From: Methanobacteriota archaeon
GTDB lineage: Archaea; Thermoplasmatota; Poseidoniia; Poseidoniales; Thalassarchaeaceae
DNA: 39,294 nucleotides
Assembly (NCBI GenBank): GCA_002685895.1
Contig: NYYK01000002.1
Location: 1 to 39,294, forward strand
Direction: 5' to 3'
Shown here: piece after piece, positions 33,129 to 39,294 of the stretch
Position numbering within the stretch: the stretch's first letter is position 1
Layout: the number at the start of each line of letters is the position of its first letter
The notes under the pieces: model-generated
Databases searched by the model: none
What the model saw: only the letters and a program-made list of their open reading frames with translations
Told to the model about the DNA's origin: nothing
Made by a program: the position numbers and the translations under genes

Positions 33129-33608
33129 ATGGTTGTAAATATCATATATACGACTTCAACGGGAAATACCGAACATGTTGTAGGAGTACTCCGCAAATCA
33201 CTGGAATCAAAAGGCATTAGTGTCAGTTCACAATTAGCTGAAGAATCAAAGTCGGAAGACCTTTTGGAAGGAGACGTCTTAATACTCGCTTGCGGAACAT
33301 GGAATACAGGAGGATCCGAAGGTCAGTTACACATTAGGATGGATGCGTTCTTGAATAGTAAATCTAAAGATGTTGATCTGGGTGGGAAACAAGTTGCGAT
33401 CATTGCACTTGGAGACGAGGAGTATTACTTCACAGGACGTGCAACGGAGCATCTGATTAGATTTGTAATGGAACATAATGGGAAATTGCTAGGATCTCCG
33501 CTTCTAATAATGAACGATCCCGAAGAACACGAAGAAAAAGTTTGTAAGTGGGGAGAAAGGGTAGTAGAACTCTCTTCAGTATGTCACGCATCAGCATCAA
33601 AATCGTAG
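33129..33608 (+). CDS. Flavodoxin-like protein
   Basis: A 159-aa protein. The FMN phosphate loop is TTSTGNTE (8-15), and the later loops ACGTWNTGGSEGQ and ALGDEEYYFTG match the isoalloxazine-binding 50s and 90s loops of flavodoxins. Length is normal for a free electron carrier. The 3' end overlaps the korA start by 28 nt, so it is co-expressed with the 2-oxoacid oxidoreductase and is the likely electron acceptor. TAAGAT lies 7 nt before the ATG, again a leaderless geometry. Confidence 0.9.
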   Translation: MVVNIIYTTSTGNTEHVVGVLRKSLESKGISVSSQLAEESKSEDLLEGDVLILACGTWNTGGSEGQLHIRMDAFLNSKSKDVDLGGKQVAIIALGDEEYYFTGRATEHLIRFVMEHNGKLLGSPLLIMNDPEEHEEKVCKWGERVVELSSVCHASASKS

Positions 33609-35323
33609 GCGCACAAGGCCAAGGAGTTAACTCTGTTGGCGAAATGTGTGCTAAGGGGCTTAAACGTGCAGGATATTGCGTATTCGGAGAGCGGGAGTAT
33701 ATGTCAGTTATAATGAATGGACACTCTTCATATCAGTTGGAGATTAGCAACGAAAAAGTCAGAAGCGCACAGGAAAAGTCAGACGTTTTGGTTACATTCA
33801 ATCATCACGGAATTAAAAATAATCTCAGAGATTTGATAGAAGGAGGGGTGTTGCTTCATCAAACTCCGCAATGGAAGTTCGGTGAAGAGGATCAGAAGTT
33901 TATTGATGCTAATTCAATCAAAGTGATTTATTTGCCGACGGAAGAGATTCTAAAAAAGTTAAATGCAAAACCTGTACTTGGAAATGTGCTCATTACATCA
34001 GTTGTCTGGTCATTGATTGGGCGAAGTTCAGACGAACTTAAGGAAATGGTCAGAGAAAGGTTTGGACACAAGAAGGATTTGTTGGAGTTGAACTTTAAGT
34101 GTATTGATGAGGGAACTCAACTGATTGAAATTGAGAAGCTGGTTTTGCCTGAACCTGACGATTGTTGGAAAAGTCAGTTACTGATAACGGGCAGCCAGGC
34201 AATGGGACTCGGTGCTATACATGCCGGGTGCAGAGCGCTATTCGGATATCCGATGACGCCGGCGTCGCCTCTTCTTACGTTCTTAGCTGATATACAGGGG
34301 GAATCAAAAATGCTTGTAAAACAGGCAGAGGACGAGATTACAGCTGTTCAGATGATGGTTGGAGCGATGCACGCGGGAACGCGTGCGATGACCGCAACGT
34401 CGGGGGGCGGCTATGATTTGATGACGGAAACGATCTCGTTGTGCGGGATCAGTGAGACTCCGGCAGTAATTGTATTAGCTCAACGCCCGGGTCCCGGAAC
34501 GGGACTCCCAACATGGACTGCCCAGGGAGATTTGCTTATGGCAGTTAGTGCCGGACATGGTGAATTCCCTCGCGTAGTTATGAGTGTAAGCGATGCGGAA
34601 GATTCATTTAGCTTAATGATGGATGCGTTTAATTATGCGGAAGAGTTCCAAATTCCGGTGACTGTTCTTACAGAGAAGCAAATAGCGGAGTCATTGTTTA
34701 CGATCGATGCGTTACAGGTGAGAGGTGACAGGTTACAGGTTAGGAGGGGGAGGTTAGTTGATGGTGATGGGCTTAAATTACTTAGAGCTTCTGACCGTTA
34801 TGACCCGGATGCGCCGGATGGCGTGAGCGCGAGATGGCTTCCGGGAAGCGATGCACCGACGTATTGCGCGCAAAGTTATGAACATAATGCGGATGGATCG
34901 TTCGATGAAAGCGGAGAAAATGCGACAGCTCAAATGGAAAAAAGAATGAAGAAGATGAAGGGGCTCAAGAGGGTGTTGCCGGAGCCAGAACTTTGGAAAG
35001 TTAATAGTGAAAAGTTAATAGTGAATAGTGACTTCTCCGGCGAAATAGATGTGTTGGTTGTGAGCTGGGGGAGTAATAAGAACGTCATTCTAGATTCCAT
35101 CAATGATGAGTCAGTTGCATATCTTCACTACACATATCTTTGGCCGCTTAAGACGGAGAAGTTAGTTGAACTTGCGGCAAAGGCGAAAAAGACTGTTCTT
35201 GTTGAAGGCAATGCTCAAGGACAGTTAGGTATGTTAATTAAGCAAGAGTGTGGACTTGAATTTGATGAGAGGGTCCTCAAGTTTGATGGGAGAGTTTCTG
35301 TTCCATTACAGCTAATTTCATGA
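33581..35323 (+). CDS. korA: 2-oxoacid:acceptor oxidoreductase, fused gamma-alpha subunit
   Basis: A protein of 580 aa from the ATG at 33581; the frame opens earlier, but the gamma domain starts MSRISIKIVGAQGQGV here. The gamma domain (about 1-185) is followed by the alpha domain with GYPMTPASPLLTFLA (the pyrimidine-side TP motif), QAEDEITAVQMMVGA, TATSGGGYDLM and RPGPGTGLPTWTAQGDL. It catalyses CoA-dependent oxidative decarboxylation of a 2-oxoacid (2-oxoglutarate most often in this arrangement) with the beta subunit. Oddity: two stretches read as translated stutter repeats, DALQVRGDRLQVRRGRLV (34705-34760) and KVNSEKLIVNS (34998-35031). Both lie in linker regions and keep the frame. Confidence 0.9.
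   Translation: MSRISIKIVGAQGQGVNSVGEMCAKGLKRAGYCVFGEREYMSVIMNGHSSYQLEISNEKVRSAQEKSDVLVTFNHHGIKNNLRDLIEGGVLLHQTPQWKFGEEDQKFIDANSIKVIYLPTEEILKKLNAKPVLGNVLITSVVWSLIGRSSDELKEMVRERFGHKKDLLELNFKCIDEGTQLIEIEKLVLPEPDDCWKSQLLITGSQAMGLGAIHAGCRALFGYPMTPASPLLTFLADIQGESKMLVKQAEDEITAVQMMVGAMHAGTRAMTATSGGGYDLMTETISLCGISETPAVIVLAQRPGPGTGLPTWTAQGDLLMAVSAGHGEFPRVVMSVSDAEDSFSLMMDAFNYAEEFQIPVTVLTEKQIAESLFTIDALQVRGDRLQVRRGRLVDGDGLKLLRASDRYDPDAPDGVSARWLPGSDAPTYCAQSYEHNADGSFDESGENATAQMEKRMKKMKGLKRVLPEPELWKVNSEKLIVNSDFSGEIDVLVVSWGSNKNVILDSINDESVAYLHYTYLWPLKTEKLVELAAKAKKTVLVEGNAQGQLGMLIKQECGLEFDERVLKFDGRVSVPLQLIS
34711..34757. repeat. In-frame GGTTACAGG stutter repeat in korA
   Basis: Copies of GTTACAGGT/GAGAGGTGACAG run in tandem inside the coding frame, of the same style as the intergenic stutters. 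Confidence 0.65.
34998..35031. repeat. In-frame AAGTTAATAGTGAA stutter repeat in korA
   Basis: Two and a half copies of AAGTTAATAGTGA(A). The word is the one found in non-coding spacers of the V-ATPase operon (26358-26388). Confidence 0.75.
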
Positions 35324-36192
35324 ATCAGCCAAAAGAAAACGCAGGTCTTTCCATGAAGGATTACAACCACAATAATCTATGCACATGGTGCGATGGATGC
35401 GGGAATTATGGGATTCTGACTGCTATAAAAAGGGCTTTGATTGAGCTTGAATTAGCTCCTCATCAGGTCCTTATATGCTTCGACGTTGGATGCCATGGGA
35501 ATATGTCAGACACGTTAGTTGGTTACAGATTCCACGGTCTTCATGGTCGAGTCATCTCACTTGCCGCCGGAGCAGCTTTGGCAAATCCGGATGTTCCTGT
35601 AATTGCATTTGGAGGAGATGGTGCATGCTTCTCTGAGGGTGTCGGTCACTTGGTTCACGCAGTCAGATCAAACTACAACATGACATTCATACTCCATAAC
35701 AATGCTAACTATGGGCTTACAACGGGGCAGGCAAGTGCACTTACTCCACATGGAGAAAAAATGAATACAGCACCTCACGGAACAGTAGAGGAGTTGCTTA
35801 ATAGCATGGACTTTGTATTTTCATTGAATCCAAGCTTCGTTGCGCGGGGAACAAGCGGGAACATAAAGCAATTAACTGATATCATCAAAGCTGGAATCAA
35901 TCATCAGGGTTTCTCTTACATTGATGTCCTGCAAGCGTGTCCGACTTACAACAAGTTCGCGACGCATGAGTACTTGCTAGGAAAATGTTATGAAGTTGAA
36001 ACTTCAGATTTCGAAACTGCAAGAAAGGCTGCAGTAGATACATCGGAAAAAATCGCGACAGGAGTTTTGTATCAGGATAAAACAAGGTCTACTTTCTTGG
36101 ATCAGTTGGAAGCTAGAAAGGGGATAGACACTAGGCTTGTCGATGAAGTCAGGAAAGTCGATGTTAGTGCTTTATTGGCAAAATTTTCTTGA
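35320..36192 (+). CDS. korB: 2-oxoacid:acceptor oxidoreductase beta subunit (TPP-binding)
   Basis: A 290-aa protein. Three N-terminal Cys (C21, C24, C27 in LCTWCDGCGNYG) are conserved in KorB-type subunits. The TPP/Mg site is GGDGACFSEG (GDG 99-101) followed by NNANYGLTTGQ (NN 127-128). Its ATG overlaps the korA stop (ATGA). No ferredoxin-like delta subunit is encoded in the cluster. The 3' end overlaps the convergent glycosyltransferase gene by 29 nt. Confidence 0.93.
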   Translation: MNQPKENAGLSMKDYNHNNLCTWCDGCGNYGILTAIKRALIELELAPHQVLICFDVGCHGNMSDTLVGYRFHGLHGRVISLAAGAALANPDVPVIAFGGDGACFSEGVGHLVHAVRSNYNMTFILHNNANYGLTTGQASALTPHGEKMNTAPHGTVEELLNSMDFVFSLNPSFVARGTSGNIKQLTDIIKAGINHQGFSYIDVLQACPTYNKFATHEYLLGKCYEVETSDFETARKAAVDTSEKIATGVLYQDKTRSTFLDQLEARKGIDTRLVDEVRKVDVSALLAKFS

Positions 36193-37081
36193 AAAGCTTG
36201 AGTGCCAATAGTGGATGCTTGAAAGCATGAAAGACCATCCTCAAGATCTGTATAACAAAGGCAAAAATCGCAGTCACTCTGGTCAGGACCGACCCCTTTT
36301 TGATGAATCTGGAAATAATCTCTAACCTATCGAAAATTCCTCTTCCATCTACTCTGTTTTGAGCAGTTGCCGCGCCGCCGTGCACACGAAATTGGCCTAA
36401 GTTTTTGGTCTCGTTATAAAGGTCAGTAATCTCCAGCATCCTGACCCAATACTCAGTGTCCAGTAACTGCTTCATCGTGGGGTGGAAAGGTCCCGCCTGC
36501 GCACTTCGTGCTTCGGCGGGCAGGCCTGCAAGTTCCATCTCGCCTCTGCTCATAACAACAAAGTCCGGTTCTCCGACTAGGTTTGGCCAGAAACTTCGGC
36601 GCAACCATTTCTTAAGGAACTTATCTCCGTCAATTATGCCTGACGGAAATCTTTTTTTCTTTATCCTCAATAATCTTTTAAAACATCTCTTCGATCCGCT
36701 CGTATCTTCAAACTTGTATTCATGCCCCATCGCAACAAGTCCAACGCCGGTATTATCATTCATAATATTCACAGCAGTTTCCAGATAATCGGGAGTCCAT
36801 AGATCATCCTGAAAAAGATATGCAATAATTGGAGCTGAAGTCGCATTAAAACATGCGTTCCAGTTGCCTCCTATACCTAATCTCTCAGGCGATTTTTTGA
36901 AAGTGATTCGTTCATCAGACAAAAAAGGTTTAACAATCGACGCCGTATCTCCATCAGACGGATCCTCATGAATAAATGCTTTCCAGTTCGTAAAAGTTTG
37001 GGCCTGGAGGGACTCCAAAGCCTCCTTAAGAAACCTTGGGTCGGGATTGTACGTTGGAATCAGAACGTCGACTGAGGACAT
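36164..37081 (-). CDS. Family 2 glycosyltransferase
   Basis: A 305-aa protein with a GT-A fold: VDVLIPTYNPDPRFLKEALESLQAQT at the start, then GGNWNACFNATSAPIIAYLFQDDLWTPDYLE with the metal-binding QDD. One hydrophobic helix near the C-terminus (about 267-288) suggests membrane attachment. It probably transfers a sugar in envelope polysaccharide or glycoprotein synthesis. Oddity: LAGLPAEARSAQAGP (about 36487-36530) is encoded by a GC-rich palindrome and looks like an in-frame repeat insertion. It is convergent with korB. Confidence 0.88.
   Translation of the reverse strand: MSSVDVLIPTYNPDPRFLKEALESLQAQTFTNWKAFIHEDPSDGDTASIVKPFLSDERITFKKSPERLGIGGNWNACFNATSAPIIAYLFQDDLWTPDYLETAVNIMNDNTGVGLVAMGHEYKFEDTSGSKRCFKRLLRIKKKRFPSGIIDGDKFLKKWLRRSFWPNLVGEPDFVVMSRGEMELAGLPAEARSAQAGPFHPTMKQLLDTEYWVRMLEITDLYNETKNLGQFRVHGGAATAQNRVDGRGIFDRLEIISRFIKKGSVLTRVTAIFAFVIQILRMVFHAFKHPLLALKLFKKILPIKH
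36492..36529. repeat. In-frame GC-rich palindrome in the GT2 gene
   Basis: CCCGCC (36492-36497) pairs with GGCGGG (36515-36520), and inside GCAC pairs with GTGC. The palindrome CAGGCCTG (36521-36528) follows. It stands out in composition from the AT-richer gene. Confidence 0.7.
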
Positions 37082-37093
37082 GAATTAATTGTA

Positions 37094-37124
37094 TACGTTA
37101 ATTCGTTAATTCGTTAATTCGTTT
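37094..37124. repeat. GTTAATTC tandem repeat
   Basis: Three to four copies of GTTAATTC lie in the 166-nt spacer between the divergent GT2 and trmD genes. The rest of the spacer carries the trmD -10 box and nothing else that I recognise. Confidence 0.65.
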
Positions 37125-37234
37125 ATCTAATTATTAGTTCAAGTTATATCTATAAGGAACCTTTCGCGCGAATGGTAGACTAATGACTATCGGAAATATA
37201 TTGCATAAACACGTGCTGAAGCTAAAAATTTATA

Positions 37235-37240
37235 TATAAT
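37235..37240 (+). promoter_or_regulatory. trmD -10 box 7 nt before ATG
   Basis: TATAAT followed by CACCGGG and the trmD ATG at 37248, the same N7 spacing as at rpmI. It predicts a leaderless trmD message. The -35 is poor. Confidence 0.6.
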
Positions 37241-37247
37241 CACCGGG

Positions 37248-37898
37248 ATGAGAATCGACGTAATCACACTTTTTCCGGATATGTTTAAGGGGCCTCTTAC
37301 AGAGAGCATCCTCGACAGAGCTCAAAAAATGGAGCTATTGGAGCTTGAATTTAATGATCTGAGGGAATTTGGGACAGGGAATTATAAGCAGGTTGATGAT
37401 AGCCCGTATGGCGGTGGAGCGGGGATGGTGATGACTGCGCCGGTCCTTGTGGATGCGATAGAGAAGGTCAAAGGTGAGGGGGATCCATATGTAATATATC
37501 TGTCTCCGCGTGGTGAAAGGCTCACTCAAGAGAAAGTTGAAGGGTTAGCTAAGAATCATGAATGGTTAATCTTAGTCTGTGGTAGATATGAGGGAATAGA
37601 TCAGCGTGTAATTGATGGTGGATGGATTGATGAGGAGATTTCAATCGGAGATTATGTGCTTACGGGCGGGGAATTGCCTGCTGCGGTTTTGATTGATGCG
37701 GTTGCGAGGCAGATTCCCGGAGTTCTTGGTAAAGACGAGTCAGCTGAGGAGGAAAGTTTTTCGGAAAGCTTAGATAGAAAAAGGGAGTACCCGCATTACA
37801 CCAGACCGGAGGAGTTTAAGGGACTTAAAGTTCCTGATGTTTTGCTTGGGGGGAATCACGGGGAGATTGATAAGTGGAGAAAAGAAAACTGTAAGTAA
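37248..37898 (+). CDS. trmD: tRNA (guanine-N1-)-methyltransferase
   Basis: A 216-aa SPOUT enzyme. It has MRIDVITLFPDMF at the start, DSPYGGGAGMVM, the SAM-binding trefoil-knot segments YLSPRGERL and LVCGRYEGIDQRV, and SIGDYVLTGGELPA. It methylates G37 of tRNAs with G36, preventing +1 frameshifts. The C-terminal domain contains HYTRPEEFKGLKVPDVLLGGNH. It is somewhat shorter than the 240-255 aa common in other bacteria but has all core motifs. Confidence 0.96.
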   Translation: MRIDVITLFPDMFKGPLTESILDRAQKMELLELEFNDLREFGTGNYKQVDDSPYGGGAGMVMTAPVLVDAIEKVKGEGDPYVIYLSPRGERLTQEKVEGLAKNHEWLILVCGRYEGIDQRVIDGGWIDEEISIGDYVLTGGELPAAVLIDAVARQIPGVLGKDESAEEESFSESLDRKREYPHYTRPEEFKGLKVPDVLLGGNHGEIDKWRKENCK

Positions 37899-37936
37899 AT
37901 TGACAATTTACAATTGACAGTTGACAATTCGCAGGC

Positions 37937-38203
37937 ATGCTTCAGAAATTTCATCAGGAATTAAATGAATCAGGCTCAGTTCATTTTACGGTTCGCGCTG
38001 TTCCAAATGCTGCGGAGTCAAAGATTCTCGAAGTTATGGATGATGAGAGTATCAAGATTGCAGTAAATGCTCAGCCGGAGAAGGGGAAGGCGAACAAAGA
38101 ATTGGTCAAATTTATTGCAAATGAGTTCAGTGTAAAAAAGTCGGACGTATCCATACTTTCTGGTGAATTTGCGCGAATAAAGATAGTAAAAGTCAGTTCA
38201 TAA
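37937..38203 (+). CDS. DUF167 family protein (YggU-like)
   Basis: An 88-aa protein with the family pattern VHFTVRAVPNAAESKI, then IKIAVNAQPEKGKANKELVKFIANEF and DVSILSGEFARIKIVKV. It is a small alpha/beta protein of unknown function. It follows trmD on the same strand; AATTGACAATT stutter words fill the 38-nt gap. It converges with the DsbA-like gene, with 1 nt between them. Confidence 0.9.
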   Translation: MLQKFHQELNESGSVHFTVRAVPNAAESKILEVMDDESIKIAVNAQPEKGKANKELVKFIANEFSVKKSDVSILSGEFARIKIVKVSS

Positions 38204-38204
38204 T

Positions 38205-38903
38205 TCACCTAAGTTTTTCTTCGATCGTACCCTTAAGATCGGCATAGTAAGGGAGTCCAACGAATTTTTCTCCGTTTATAAAGTAAGTTGGTACCAGAGT
38301 TACATCCAGGCTCTTGCTCCAAGCTTTTTGTTGCTTGAGGATGATTCCAATCTCTTCGCTTGTCATGCATTCGTTGAATTTCTTCATATCAAGTCCAAGC
38401 TCAGTTGCATAATGCTCAGGTTCCAATCTTTCTGCATCCAGTTTTTCCGAAAGGATCTGATGCATTGCCATTCCTTTGGACTGTATTGCGGAGCAGATGA
38501 GTCCTATCGCCGCATTTTGCGATCCGGGATATTTTTTGAGGGGAAGTATGGCTATCTGGAATCTGAGTATTCCTTCCTCAATAAAGTCAGAATATAGTCT
38601 GGGGAAAATATCCAGCTGAAAGTCGCGCGCATATTTTGCGTGGTGTTCAGTAAAAAGGAGGAGGGTAACCGGTGTATCGCGTCTGCCGATATCAATCACA
38701 CCCGTGGCAAGTAAACGCTCAGAAAGCGCTCCAGTTCCAGAAATAAGTTCTTCAATATCAATTGAGGCGATTTCTTCCACCCGTTCTTCTGGCATCATAG
38801 GTGGTGGATCTTCGGTTTTTTCGACCGGAGTGGCCCTTTCAGGCACTTGTATGCAGGCGAATAGGGTTAGGGTGAGGGCGAGGGTTAGAAGTCGAAAGCT
38901 CAT
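38205..38903 (-). CDS. DsbA-like lipoprotein lacking the CXXC active site
   Basis: A 232-aa protein with a lipoprotein signal (LTLFAC, Cys17), so tethered outside the membrane. From about 76 it follows the DsbA/BdbD thioredoxin pattern: VTLLLFTEHHAKYARDFQLDIFPRLY, where AKYA (89-92) stands in the place of CPYC. An inserted helical domain has AAIGLICSAIQSKGMAMHQIL, and FNECMTSEE follows. The cis-proline loop is VTLVPTYFINGEKFVG. The fold is therefore kept but both redox cysteines are alanines. It cannot be a normal oxidase; a chaperone or binding role is possible. C137 and C179 remain. Confidence 0.85.
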   Translation of the reverse strand: MSFRLLTLALTLTLFACIQVPERATPVEKTEDPPPMMPEERVEEIASIDIEELISGTGALSERLLATGVIDIGRRDTPVTLLLFTEHHAKYARDFQLDIFPRLYSDFIEEGILRFQIAILPLKKYPGSQNAAIGLICSAIQSKGMAMHQILSEKLDAERLEPEHYATELGLDMKKFNECMTSEEIGIILKQQKAWSKSLDVTLVPTYFINGEKFVGLPYYADLKGTIEEKLR

Positions 38904-38911
38904 GTTTGTAT

Positions 38912-38940
38912 GTTAGCAGATTGTTAATTAACGGTATCAT
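38912..38940 (+). promoter_or_regulatory. Promoter candidate for the WecG-like gene
   Basis: TTAGCA (38912-38917), a 17-nt spacer and TATCAT (38935-38940), then 6 nt to the ATG at 38947. Again a leaderless arrangement. Confidence 0.45.
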
Positions 38941-38946
38941 ATAAGT

Positions 38947-39294
38947 ATGGATCGAAGGACAGTTACTCTACTTGGCATTCCCATAGATGCCATCAGGCAA
39001 AAAGAAGCAATTCAGATCATTTTGGAAATGCTTGAGGGTGGACATCTTAAACGGTTCTTTAAGGTGGGAGGACAGCACCATGTGATTACTCCCAACAGCG
39101 AGATGCTTGTTGAGTCATTCAAGAACGAAAAGTTCCGTGAAGTTCTCCAGTTGGCAAGTTTAAATATTCCAGATAGCGTTGGGCTTTTGTATGCTGCAAA
39201 ATTCAAAGGAAAAAAACTCCCGGAGCGCGTAACCGGAGTTGATACAGTTGTAAAACTTTGCAGTCAGCTTCCCAAAAAACATTCAGTATTTTTA
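38947..39294 (+). CDS. WecG/TagA/CpsF family glycosyltransferase, 5' part only
   Basis: The first 116 codons, still open at the window end. It has TLLGIPIDAI near the start, then HHVITPNSEMLVESF, NIPDSVGLLYAAKF and ERVTGVDTVVKLC. This is the standard N-terminal half of the family, which transfers N-acetylmannosamine or related sugars to undecaprenyl-linked acceptors in wall or capsule glycan synthesis. The PNSEM region contains the catalytic-site motif; the general base region further on is outside the window. Confidence 0.9.
   Translation, partial: MDRRTVTLLGIPIDAIRQKEAIQIILEMLEGGHLKRFFKVGGQHHVITPNSEMLVESFKNEKFREVLQLASLNIPDSVGLLYAAKFKGKKLPERVTGVDTVVKLCSQLPKKHSVFL

Noticed and set aside
33548..33580. 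Upstream start for korA at 33548
   Set aside because: The extra residues are the flavodoxin C-terminus read in another frame; the gamma-subunit domain starts at the ATG at 33581.

Overview
The window looks like a chromosomal segment of an uncultivated bacterium of the Candidate Phyla Radiation type (Patescibacteria). A Peregrinibacteria-like lineage is my best guess, but this rests on impression rather than a marker-gene tree. The evidence is bacterial translation genes (infC-rpmI-rplT, rpmB, prfB, trmD), a complete V/A-type ATP synthase operon with no F-type genes in view, start sites that almost all lack a Shine-Dalgarno sequence, and intergenic DNA full of short stuttering repeats. The genetic code is the standard bacterial one: prfB (RF2) is present and carries the classical autoregulatory +1 frameshift at an in-frame UGA.

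Layout. 1-5750, minus strand: a peptidase M50 gene followed by an envelope/glycan-modification set (two SGNH hydrolases, a 52-aa DUF5989 protein, an SxtJ-like membrane protein, a NodU/CmcH carbamoyltransferase). 5841-6500: rpmB and a convergent ArfB-like release-factor gene. 6650-8660: a twin-CX11C exported protein and an ECF sigma/DUF5667 anti-sigma pair. The exported protein and the sigma operon share an identical promoter architecture. 8721-8810: tRNA-Ser(CGA). 8811-16147: a probable integrated element next to that tRNA. It carries a large serine recombinase, a 39-aa candidate ORF and one 1780-aa cytoplasmic protein with a zinc-peptidase-like motif near its N-terminus and a UbiB/ADCK-like kinase-fold signature near its C-terminus. 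16468-16638: a single-fold bacterial histone. 16805-21137: prfB, DUF1653, two membrane-anchored coiled-coil proteins, infC, rpmI, rplT.

21221-33004, minus strand: a NIF3-like gene followed by the V-type ATP synthase operon in the order H-I-x-K-E-C-F-x-A-B-x-D, where x marks unrecognised genes. The K subunit keeps the Na+-ligand pattern of the Enterococcus hirae rotor. 33129-36192, plus strand: flavodoxin and a two-gene 2-oxoacid oxidoreductase (fused gamma-alpha, then beta). The right end holds a GT2 glycosyltransferase, trmD, DUF167, a DsbA-like lipoprotein whose CXXC reads AKYA, and the start of a WecG/TagA/CpsF glycosyltransferase that runs off the window.

Two themes run through the window. 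First, intergenic spacers consist of locus-specific short words repeated in tandem and again in inverted orientation, and several of these or of separate palindromic elements also sit in frame inside coding genes (carbamoyltransferase, korA twice, a GT2, a coiled-coil protein). Second, several promoters place the -10 box 6-8 nt before the ATG, which predicts leaderless mRNAs.
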